DNA from: Bacillota bacterium
GTDB taxonomy: Bacteria; Bacillota; Sulfobacillia; Symbiobacteriales; ZC4RG38
Direction: 5' to 3'
NCBI GenBank assembly: GCA_003242505.1
Contig: QGUP01000055.1
Coordinates: forward strand, 1-9,418
DNA: 9,418 nucleotides
Each line of letters starts with the position of its first letter. Position 1 is the stretch's first letter. The position numbers were made by a program, and so were the translations under genes. Below, one piece after another: positions 5,122 through 9,418 of the stretch. The notes under the pieces were generated by a model. It had not been told where the DNA came from, searched no databases, and was given only the letters and a program-made list of their open reading frames with translations.

Positions 5122-5192
5122 GTTGATTTGCGGGCGGTCCTCTGTCGCGGGGCCGAGCGGCACGAACGCCCGGACTGGAGGGGGGACAACAG
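5122..5192 (+). promoter_or_regulatory. rplS 5' leader with competing stems (possible L19 leader)
   Basis: Two mutually exclusive pairings are visible: CGGGCG (5131-5136) with CGCCCG (5167-5172), and CGGTCC (5135-5140) with GGACTG (5172-5177, one G-U pair). The second stem takes in the first base of the Shine-Dalgarno tract GGAGGGGGG (5177-5185). Low-GC Bacillota are known to carry a structured L19 leader upstream of rplS. That this is its counterpart is inferred from position and the alternative stems only, because I cannot score the covariance model here. Confidence 0.4.
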
Positions 5193-5540
5193 GTGTCCGA
5201 CATCATCCGGCAACTTGAGCAGGAGCAGATGCGCACCGATATTCCGGACTTCCGCCCCGGCGACACCGTACGGGTCCACGTCAAGGTCATCGAAGGCAAC
5301 CGGGAGCGCATCCAGGTCTTCGAGGGTGTCGTGATCAAGCGCCAGGGGTCCGGGGTGCGGGAGACCTTCACCGTGCGGCGGGTCTCCTACGGTGTTGGCG
5401 TGGAGCGGACCTTCCCGGTTCACTCCCCCCGCCTCGAGAAGATCGAGGTCACCCGGCGTGGTAAGGTCCGCCGGGCCAAGCTCTACTACCTGCGGGATCT
5501 GAGCGGTAAGGCGGCTCGGATCAAGGAGCGGGAGCGGTAA
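5193..5540 (+). CDS. rplS: 50S ribosomal protein L19
   Basis: A 115-residue L19, the usual length, located at the 30S-50S interface near bridges B6/B8. Conserved segments: IPDFRPGDTVRVHVKVIEG (17-35), RIQVFEGVVIKRQG (39-52), TFTVRRVSYGVGVERTFPVHSPR (58-80) and GKVRRAKLYYLRDLSGKAARIKE (90-112). The start is GTG 5193, with GGAGGGGGG (5177-5185) upstream; no earlier in-frame start has a better site. It has its own promoter and terminator, unlike the tightly packed rpsP-trmD genes upstream. Confidence 0.98.
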   Translation: MSDIIRQLEQEQMRTDIPDFRPGDTVRVHVKVIEGNRERIQVFEGVVIKRQGSGVRETFTVRRVSYGVGVERTFPVHSPRLEKIEVTRRGKVRRAKLYYLRDLSGKAARIKERER

Positions 5541-5546
5541 CGAGTG

Positions 5547-5581
5547 GCGCCGGGCCTCTCCGCCCGGCGCATCTTTCCTTT
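5547..5581 (+). terminator. Rho-independent terminator after rplS
   Basis: GCGCCGGGC (5547-5555) and GCCCGGCGC (5562-5570) form a perfect 9-bp GC stem with loop CTCTCC, beginning seven bases after the rplS stop. It is followed at once by ATCTTTCCTTT (5571-5581), seven T in eleven bases. This is the clearest terminator in the window. Confidence 0.82.
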
Positions 5582-5610
5582 GCACCCTGGTTCTGTTGCC
5601 CTGGTTCCGC

Positions 5611-5620
5611 AGAGGAGGGA
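5611..5620 (+). promoter_or_regulatory. Ribosome-binding site that fixes the lepB start
   Basis: AGAGGAGGGA contains AGGAGG at 5613-5618, seven bases before GTG 5626. The alternative in-frame TTG at 5596 lies upstream of this site and has no purine tract before it, so the GTG is preferred. Confidence 0.8.
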
Positions 5621-5625
5621 TTTGG

Positions 5626-6333
5626 GTGGCGGAGACCGCCGGCAGCGGCGGCTGGCGCCCGGTTGCGGCAGCCGGACAGGGGCCGGGGCCCGGGGGTTCC
5701 CCCCGGGGGCCGACCGGGGCGCCGCCGGAGCCTGGGCCGGCTCCGGGGGCCCAGGGCAGCCGGCCCGGCCCGGAGGCCCGGGGAGGCGGGCCCGGCAAGG
5801 GCCTCGCCCGGGAGATCCTGGAGACGGTGCTGGCGGCCCTGGTGGTCGCCTTGCTGGTCCGCACCTTCGTGGTCCAGGTTTACGTGGTGGACGGCGACTC
5901 GATGCTCCCCAACCTGCACCACGGGGACCGGTTGCTGGTCAACAAGTTCATCTACCGGCTGCGGCCGCCCCGGCCCGGGGAGATCATCGTCTTTCACCTG
6001 CCGGAGCTTTCCGCCCGGCCCTTCATCAAGCGGGTGATCGCGGTGGCCGGGGACCGGGTGGAGATCCGGGAAGGGGTGGTCTTCGTCAACGACCGCCCCC
6101 TGGCGGAGAACTACGGCCCCCACCTGGACGACCGGTCTTATCCGCCGGTGGTGGTGCCGCCGGGGACCGTCTGGGTCCTCGGGGACAACCGGCCGGTGAG
6201 CAGCGACAGCCGGCTGATCGGTCCGGTGCCCCTGGACCGGATCGAGGGGGAAGCCTTCTTCCGGTTCTGGCCTCCCGGGGACTGGGGGACCCTGGGGCCG
6301 CCGCCCCAGCCGGCTGCGGCGGTAGGAGACTGA
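5626..6333 (+). CDS. lepB: Signal peptidase I
   Basis: A 235-residue type I signal peptidase that cleaves signal peptides from exported proteins on the outer face of the cytoplasmic membrane with a Ser-Lys dyad. Residues 2-58 are a Pro/Gly-rich, probably cytoplasmic and disordered tail. A single membrane segment spans about 62-83 (ILETVLAALVVALLVRTFVV). Next come box B with the nucleophile Ser92 (GDSMLPNL, 90-97), box D with the general base Lys135 (FIKRVIAVAGD, 133-143), and box E GDNR...SSDSR (186-196). The GTG 5626 start is set by AGGAGG upstream. It lies between two terminator-like hairpins with no obvious promoter of its own, so it may depend on read-through from rplS. A lepB between rplS and rbgA is common in Clostridia-like genomes. 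Confidence 0.96.
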   Translation: MAETAGSGGWRPVAAAGQGPGPGGSPRGPTGAPPEPGPAPGAQGSRPGPEARGGGPGKGLAREILETVLAALVVALLVRTFVVQVYVVDGDSMLPNLHHGDRLLVNKFIYRLRPPRPGEIIVFHLPELSARPFIKRVIAVAGDRVEIREGVVFVNDRPLAENYGPHLDDRSYPPVVVPPGTVWVLGDNRPVSSDSRLIGPVPLDRIEGEAFFRFWPPGDWGTLGPPPQPAAAVGD

Positions 6334-6342
6334 ATCCAACCC

Positions 6343-6366
6343 GGGGCGGCCCCTGGCCGCCCCTTT
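6343..6366 (+). terminator. Terminator-like hairpin after lepB
   Basis: GGGGCGGCC (6343-6351) pairs perfectly with GGCCGCCCC (6355-6363) across a CCT loop, ten bases after the lepB stop. Only TTTCGGTT follows, so the T-tract is short and termination efficiency is uncertain. Confidence 0.6.
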
Positions 6367-6387
6367 CGGTTGCCCCGCGGGGTGGCG

Positions 6388-6486
6388 GCCTTGGCGTCGC
6401 AAGGCGCCAGGGTTGTCCCGGCGTTCCCTGGGCAAGGTATCGGCGTCAACGTGGCGCTCACTGGGCACGGTGCCGGCGTGACCCGG
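6388..6486 (+). repeat. Degenerate 33-bp tandem repeat, three units, upstream of rbgA
   Basis: Three consecutive 33-base units (6388-6420, 6421-6453, 6454-6486) align without gaps. By hand count, units two and three share 24 of 33 bases, units one and two 17, and units one and three 18. All three carry GC at positions 1-2 and GCA followed by GG at positions 12-17. The unit length is 11 codons. Read in the rbgA frame, the units give ALASQGARVVP, AFPGQGIGVNV and ALTGHGAGVTR, though the region lies before the chosen rbgA start. Confidence 0.5.
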
Positions 6487-6531
6487 GAAGGGCGGTGGCG
6501 TCGGGCGGCCCGGAGTGGGAGGGGGGTGCGG

Positions 6532-7428
6532 ATGTCCGAGACGATCCAGTGGTTTCCCGGCCACATGGCCAGGGCCCGGCGGCAGGTACAGGAGCAGCTA
6601 AAGCTGGTGGACGTGGTGATCGAGGTGGTGGACGCCCGGGTCCCCATCTCCAGCAGCAACCCGGACCTTGAGGCCATCACTGGCGGCAAGCCCCGGGTGG
6701 TGGTGCTGAACAAGGCCGACCTGGCGGACCCCCAGGCGACCGCCGCCTGGATCCGCCACCTCCGGCGGCAGGGGGTGGAGGCGGTGGCCCTGGATGCCCG
6801 GGGCGGCCGTGGGACCGGGGAGGTGCTGGCGGCGGTGGCCCGGCTCTTTGCCCCGACCCTGGCGGCCCTCCAGGCCAAGGGGCGGCTCCCCCGGCCGGCC
6901 CGGGCGATGGTGGTGGGGATGCCCAACGTGGGCAAGTCCTCCCTGATCAACCGGCTGGTGGGCCGGCGGCGGGCCGCGGTGGGGGAGAAGCCGGGGGTGA
7001 CCCGGGGTCCCCAGTGGGTCCGGGCCGGCAAGGGGGTGGAGCTTCTGGACACCCCCGGCATCCTCGTGCCCCGGATCCCGGACCTCCGGCAGGGCATCCG
7101 GCTTGCCGCCCTGGCCATGGTGAAGGACGAGGTGGTCAGCCCCACCCTGGTGGCGGGCGGCATCCTGCCCGAGCTGTGGCCCCTGGTGGGGCCGGCCCTG
7201 GCCCAGCGCCTCGGCCTCACCACCCTCTCCCCCGAGCCGGAGGAGAACCTGGCGGTCATTGCCCGGGCCAAGGGGCTCCTCCGGGCCGGCGGCCAGCCGG
7301 ACCTGGACCGGGCTGCGGCCTTGCTCCTCCGGGAACTCCGGGAGGGGCGGCTGGGGCGTATTACCCTCGAGCGGCCGGAGGAGGGGCCGCCGGGCAGCGG
7401 ACCCGGGAGCGAGGTCGCGGAGCGGTAA
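6532..7428 (+). CDS. rbgA: RbgA (YlqF), circularly permuted 50S assembly GTPase
   Basis: A 298-residue GTPase needed late in 50S assembly (incorporation of L16, L27, L36 in Bacillus subtilis). The permuted motif order is clear: G4 NKAD (60-63) comes before G1 GMPNVGKSS (129-137), then the G2 Thr157 (PGVTRGPQW) and G3 DTPG (173-176). The N-terminal WFPGHMARARRQVQE (7-21) and VDARVPISSSNP (33-44) are RbgA signatures, and the C-terminal domain ends in the family segment GRLGRITLE (272-280) plus an 18-residue Pro/Gly tail. ATG 6532 has GGAGG at 6518-6522 (nine-base spacing). GTG 6526 is an in-frame alternative but too close to that site. The 198-base spacer upstream holds the lepB hairpin and the 33-bp repeats; I see no strong promoter in it. 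Confidence 0.96.
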   Translation: MSETIQWFPGHMARARRQVQEQLKLVDVVIEVVDARVPISSSNPDLEAITGGKPRVVVLNKADLADPQATAAWIRHLRRQGVEAVALDARGGRGTGEVLAAVARLFAPTLAALQAKGRLPRPARAMVVGMPNVGKSSLINRLVGRRRAAVGEKPGVTRGPQWVRAGKGVELLDTPGILVPRIPDLRQGIRLAALAMVKDEVVSPTLVAGGILPELWPLVGPALAQRLGLTTLSPEPEENLAVIARAKGLLRAGGQPDLDRAAALLLRELREGRLGRITLERPEEGPPGSGPGSEVAER

Positions 7429-7523
7429 GGAGGGCGGGCCCGGGGACCCCGGACCTGTGGCCCGGTGATGGGGACGCCGGGAGTGTGGGCGCCGGGGCCG
7501 TTCTTGCGGATGACCATTGTTCC

Positions 7524-7586
7524 GGATGTCGATTTTTTGACAGAACGGTGCCGCCCGGGCAGGATATTGCAAAAATCGTGTCGAAC
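7524..7586 (+). promoter_or_regulatory. AT-rich island with a sigma-H-like promoter and Spo0A-box-like heptamers
   Basis: GCAGGATAT (7559-7567) matches the sigma-H -35 pattern RnAGGAWWW. Twelve bases later GTCGAAC (7580-7586) matches RnnGAAT except for the last base. TGTCGAA (7579-7585) is a perfect Spo0A (0A) box core, TGTCGAT (7527-7533) and the reverse-strand TGTCAAA (7536-7542) match it at 6 of 7. An 8-bp inverted repeat, CGATTTTT (7530-7537) with AAAAATCG (7571-7578), frames the element. TTGACA at 7537-7542 has no -10 at proper spacing. Base matches are direct; sporulation control is inferred. Confidence 0.4.
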
Positions 7587-7636
7587 TTCCACCCCCAGGT
7601 GTCCCGCCGGTCGGTCCGATGGCCCCGGGGACCGGT

Positions 7637-7666
7637 CGGTGACCGGCAGGACGGTGACCGGTAGGA
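7637..7666 (+). repeat. 15-bp tandem duplication carrying the rnhB ribosome-binding site
   Basis: CGGTGACCGGCAGGA (7637-7651) is followed directly by CGGTGACCGGTAGGA (7652-7666), with one difference. The second copy contributes AGGA to the rnhB Shine-Dalgarno AGGAGGGGG (7663-7671), while the first holds a partial CAGGA. Confidence 0.8.
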
Positions 7667-7683
7667 GGGGGCGGACAGCCAGC

Positions 7684-8499
7684 ATGCGGCTCAGTCTCAA
7701 GCGGATGAGCCTGAAGCGCCTGCAGCAGCTGATCCAGGAGCGGGGGCCGGAGGTCTACCCGGAGGTGATCGCCGCCCTGGCCGGGGACCCCCGGGCAGGC
7801 GCACAGCGGCTGGTCCGGTATTGCCAGACCCGGCTGGAGGAGTGGCAGCGGGCCCGGGAGCGCCTGGAGCGGATGTTCAGCTACGAGCGGCAGGTCTGGG
7901 CCATGGGCTACCGGCTGGTCGCCGGTGTGGACGAGGCGGGTCGGGGCCCCCTGGCCGGCCCGGTGGTGGCCGCGGCGGTGATCCTGCCCGGGGAGGTCTA
8001 CCTGCCCGGACTGGAGGACCACCGGCGGCTGTCGGAGCGGAAGCGGCTGGAGCTCTACCAGCGGATCCAGGAGACCGCGGTGGCTGTGGGGGTCGGCATG
8101 GCCGACCCGGAGGGGATCGACGAGTCCAGCGTCCTGATGGCCACCTACAAGGCCATGGCCAAGGCGGTGGAGGCGCTGCCGGTCGCCCCGGACTACCTCC
8201 TGGTCGACTCCCTCCACCTGCCGGGGGTCAGGCAGCCCCAGTCGCCGGTGGCCGGCGGCGACGGGATCTCCTGCTCCATCGCGGCCGCGGCGGTGGTGGC
8301 CCGGGTGACCCGGGACCAGTACATGATCGAGATGGACCGGCTCTACCCCCAGTACGGGTTTGCCAACCACAAGGGATACGGGACGCCCGAGCACCGGGCG
8401 GCCCTGGAGAAGTACGGCCCCAGCCCGATCCACCGGCCGACGGGCCCGCACCGGGGAGCGGACCCCGTCTTGCCGGTCCGGCCCGCGGGGGACGAGTGA
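7684..8499 (+). CDS. rnhB: Ribonuclease HII
   Basis: A 271-residue RNase HII, which nicks 5' of ribonucleotides embedded in DNA and starts ribonucleotide excision repair. Residues 1-75 are the helical N-terminal extension also seen in the Bacillus subtilis enzyme. The catalytic acidic residues are Asp83-Glu84 (GVDEAGRGPLAGP, 81-93), Asp175 (LLVDSLHLPG) and Asp211 (TRDQYM). GRG (86-88) is the motif that reads the RNA-DNA junction, and YPQYGFANHKGYGTPEH (221-237) is conserved. Oddly, the DSKKL motif reads DHRRL (112-116), still followed by SERKR. ATG 7684 lies 12 bases after AGGAGGGGG (7663-7671). The frame is open upstream to 7465, but that part shows no family similarity. The last 15 residues are a poorly conserved tail; yraN follows at once. 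Confidence 0.95.
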   Translation: MRLSLKRMSLKRLQQLIQERGPEVYPEVIAALAGDPRAGAQRLVRYCQTRLEEWQRARERLERMFSYERQVWAMGYRLVAGVDEAGRGPLAGPVVAAAVILPGEVYLPGLEDHRRLSERKRLELYQRIQETAVAVGVGMADPEGIDESSVLMATYKAMAKAVEALPVAPDYLLVDSLHLPGVRQPQSPVAGGDGISCSIAAAAVVARVTRDQYMIEMDRLYPQYGFANHKGYGTPEHRAALEKYGPSPIHRPTGPHRGADPVLPVRPAGDE

Positions 8500-8504
8500 G
8501 GCCC

Positions 8505-8900
8505 ATGACCGGTGGCCGGGGCTGGGGTGGAGGACGGCTGGGCCGGGCGGCGGAGGAGGCCGCCCTGGCCTTTCTCACCGGACACGGGCTCCGGGTGGTG
8601 GCCCGGAACTGGCGCTGCCGGATGGGGGAGATCGACCTCGTGGCCCTGGAGGGTCCCCAGGTCGTCTTTGTTGAGGTGAAGGCCCGGCGGTCCGCCCGGT
8701 GGGGGAGCCCCGCCGCCGCGGTGGACCGGCGGAAGCAGGAGCGGCTCTGGCGGCTGGCGAGCCTTTTCCTGCAGAGCCGGGGCTGGTCCGACCGGCCCTG
8801 CCGGTTCGACGTCCTGGCCCTCACCCTCACCGGGGCAGGGGAATGGACCTGTGAATGGATCCGGGACGCCTTCCAGGGCACTCCTGATGGAAGATATTGA
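8505..8900 (+). CDS. yraN: YraN family protein (UPF0102), predicted PD-(D/E)XK nuclease fold
   Basis: A 131-residue member of UPF0102, a small family with a Holliday-junction-resolvase-like fold and no firmly established role. Visible features: the N-terminal helix LGRAAEEAALAFLTGHGLRVVARNWRCRMGEIDL (12-45, in order), with the putative active-site residues Glu42, Asp44 (GEIDLV), Glu57 and Lys59 (VFVEVKAR), then the family segment GSPAAAVDRRKQERLWRLA (67-85) and CRFDVLAL (99-106). ATG 8505 lies five bases after the rnhB stop and has only a weak purine tract. GTG 8496, in frame, would overlap the rnhB stop as GTGA and is possible. The rnhB-yraN-comM order recurs widely in bacteria. Its TGA stop is inside the -35 of the next promoter. 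Confidence 0.92.
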   Translation: MTGGRGWGGGRLGRAAEEAALAFLTGHGLRVVARNWRCRMGEIDLVALEGPQVVFVEVKARRSARWGSPAAAVDRRKQERLWRLASLFLQSRGWSDRPCRFDVLALTLTGAGEWTCEWIRDAFQGTPDGRY

Positions 8901-8926
8901 CACACAGCGGGTCCGCGCCATACCAT
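8897..8926 (+). promoter_or_regulatory. Vegetative promoter for comM
   Basis: A perfect TTGACA (8897-8902) lies 18 bases before TACCAT (8921-8926; 4 of 6), followed by an A-rich stretch (8927-8936) unusual for this DNA. The -35 hexamer includes the yraN stop codon TGA (8898-8900). The leader to the comM ATG would be about 80 bases; apart from GC-rich spacer, I see nothing definite in 8937-9014. Confidence 0.65.
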
Positions 8927-9014
8927 AAAAAGGAAATCACGACCGGCGGCCAGAGCGGCGACCGCGGCCGGGAGCCGGGGCCGGCCTTGGACGGGAGTGT
9001 GGCGGCGCGGGGCG

Positions 9015-9418
9015 ATGTTCACTCGGGTCCTCAGCTTTTCCCGCCACGGGGTGGAGGCCCTCCCGGTGGCGGTGGAGGTGGACGTGGGCACGGGGCTGCC
9101 TACCTTTGATCTGGTGGGGCTGCCGGGGACGGCGATCCGGGAGGCCCGGGAGCGGGTGCGGGCGGCGATCCGGAACGCCGGCGCCCAGTTTCCGGCCCGC
9201 CGGGTGACGGTCAACCTGGCCCCCGCGGCCCTGCCCAAGGAAGGGGCGGGCTTCGACCTGGCCATCGCCCTGGGGGTGCTGGCGGCCACCGGGCAGATCC
9301 CCGCCGGCCCGCTGGAGGGGCTGGCGGTGGCCGGGGAGCTCTCCCCGGGCGGCACGCTGCGGCCGGGGCGGGCGGCCCCGGCCATGGCCGCGGCGGCCCC
9401 GGAGGGGGGGGGCCCGGG
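9015..9418 (+). CDS. comM: ComM/YifB family Mg-chelatase-like AAA+ ATPase (5' part, runs off the window)
   Basis: The first 134 codons of a YifB/ComM protein. The family is a hexameric AAA+ helicase; in naturally competent bacteria ComM promotes branch migration during integration of transformed DNA, and many non-competent species keep it too. The N-terminal chlI-type domain is clear: ALPVAVEVDVGTGLPTFDLV (15-34), GLPGTAIREARERVRAAIRN (35-54), PARRVTVNLAPAALPKEGAGFDLAIALG (60-87, in order), IPAGPLEGLAVAGELSPGG (95-113). The Walker motifs lie beyond the window end. ATG 9015 has only a weak Shine-Dalgarno (GCGGGG), yet homology begins at residue 2, so the start is probable. A run of nine G (9404-9412) occurs near the edge; the frame stays open through it. 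Confidence 0.93.
   Translation, partial: MFTRVLSFSRHGVEALPVAVEVDVGTGLPTFDLVGLPGTAIREARERVRAAIRNAGAQFPARRVTVNLAPAALPKEGAGFDLAIALGVLAATGQIPAGPLEGLAVAGELSPGGTLRPGRAAPAMAAAAPEGGGP

Noticed and set aside
6413..6443. Promoter for rbgA from TTGTCC (6413-6418) and a GTATCG-like -10
   Set aside because: The -10 agrees poorly with TATAAT at any allowed spacing, and the site lies inside the 33-bp repeats.
7537..7568. Vegetative promoter from TTGACA 7537-7542 with GATATT 7563-7568
   Set aside because: The spacer would be 20 bases, too long for sigma-A; the sigma-H-like reading of the same island fits better.
7465..7683. Possible 73-residue N-terminal extension or small gene upstream of rnhB
   Set aside because: The frame is open but the stretch contains the AT-rich regulatory island and the 15-bp duplication, has no family similarity, and the RNase HII N-terminal region is already complete from ATG 7684.
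1..9418. CRISPR arrays, tRNA/rRNA genes, insertion sequences, toxin-antitoxin or phage-defence cassettes
   Set aside because: No regularly spaced repeats with unique spacers, no tRNA-like cloverleaf, no transposase frame and no paired small toxin-antitoxin genes were seen; the MazG-like gene has no MazEF partner.

Overview
This window reads as a chromosomal housekeeping segment of a very GC-rich member of the Bacillota (Firmicutes), probably a thermophile of the Thermaerobacter/Symbiobacterium type. That placement is an inference from four things: the gene order (ftsY - ylxM - ffh - rpsP - khpA - ylqD - rimM - trmD - rplS - lepB - rbgA - rnhB - yraN - comM), which is the Bacillota order; the presence of YlxM, YlqD, YpjD-type MazG and RbgA proteins; purine-rich Shine-Dalgarno sites with several GTG starts; and heavy use of GGG/CGG/CTG/GTC/GCC codons. 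All recognisable genes are on the + strand. The many long minus-strand and off-frame open frames are products of the high GC content.

Layout. (1) 1-2481 is the signal recognition particle block: the 3' end of ftsY (SRP receptor), a small MazG-like NTP pyrophosphohydrolase of the YpjD type, then ylxM and ffh (SRP54). A near-consensus vegetative promoter (641-669) overlaps the pyrophosphohydrolase stop codon and is followed by a perfect 9-bp inverted repeat just before the ylxM ribosome-binding site. (2) 2619-5003 is the 30S maturation/tRNA modification block: rpsP (S16), khpA (KH-domain RNA chaperone), ylqD (coiled coil, function unknown), rimM and trmD, closely spaced and probably co-transcribed with the SRP block. 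(3) 5087-5581 is a self-contained rplS (L19) unit with its own extended -10 promoter, a roughly 70-nt leader and a strong hairpin terminator. (4) 5626-7428 carries lepB (signal peptidase I), a second terminator-like hairpin, a spacer with a degenerate 33-bp triple repeat, and rbgA (50S assembly GTPase). (5) 7684-8900 holds rnhB (RNase HII) and yraN (predicted nuclease fold), preceded by an AT-rich island with a sigma-H-like promoter and Spo0A-box-like heptamers. (6) From 9015 to the window end is the start of comM/yifB, with its own promoter overlapping the yraN stop.

Functionally, the block couples membrane protein targeting (FtsY, Ffh, YlxM, LepB), assembly of both ribosomal subunits (S16, KhpA, RimM, L19, RbgA), tRNA m1G37 formation (TrmD) and genome maintenance (RNase HII, YraN, ComM). 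I found no transposon, CRISPR array, tRNA or rRNA, and no clearly novel multi-gene system. The less ordinary features are: the pyrophosphohydrolase placed between ftsY and ylxM; the palindromic ylxM leader; two promoters whose -35 hexamer contains the upstream stop codon; recurrent short tandem duplications in spacers, nearly all with periods divisible by three; the possible sporulation-type promoter before rnhB; and an altered DSK motif in RNase HII. There is no gene-free stretch longer than 300 bases.
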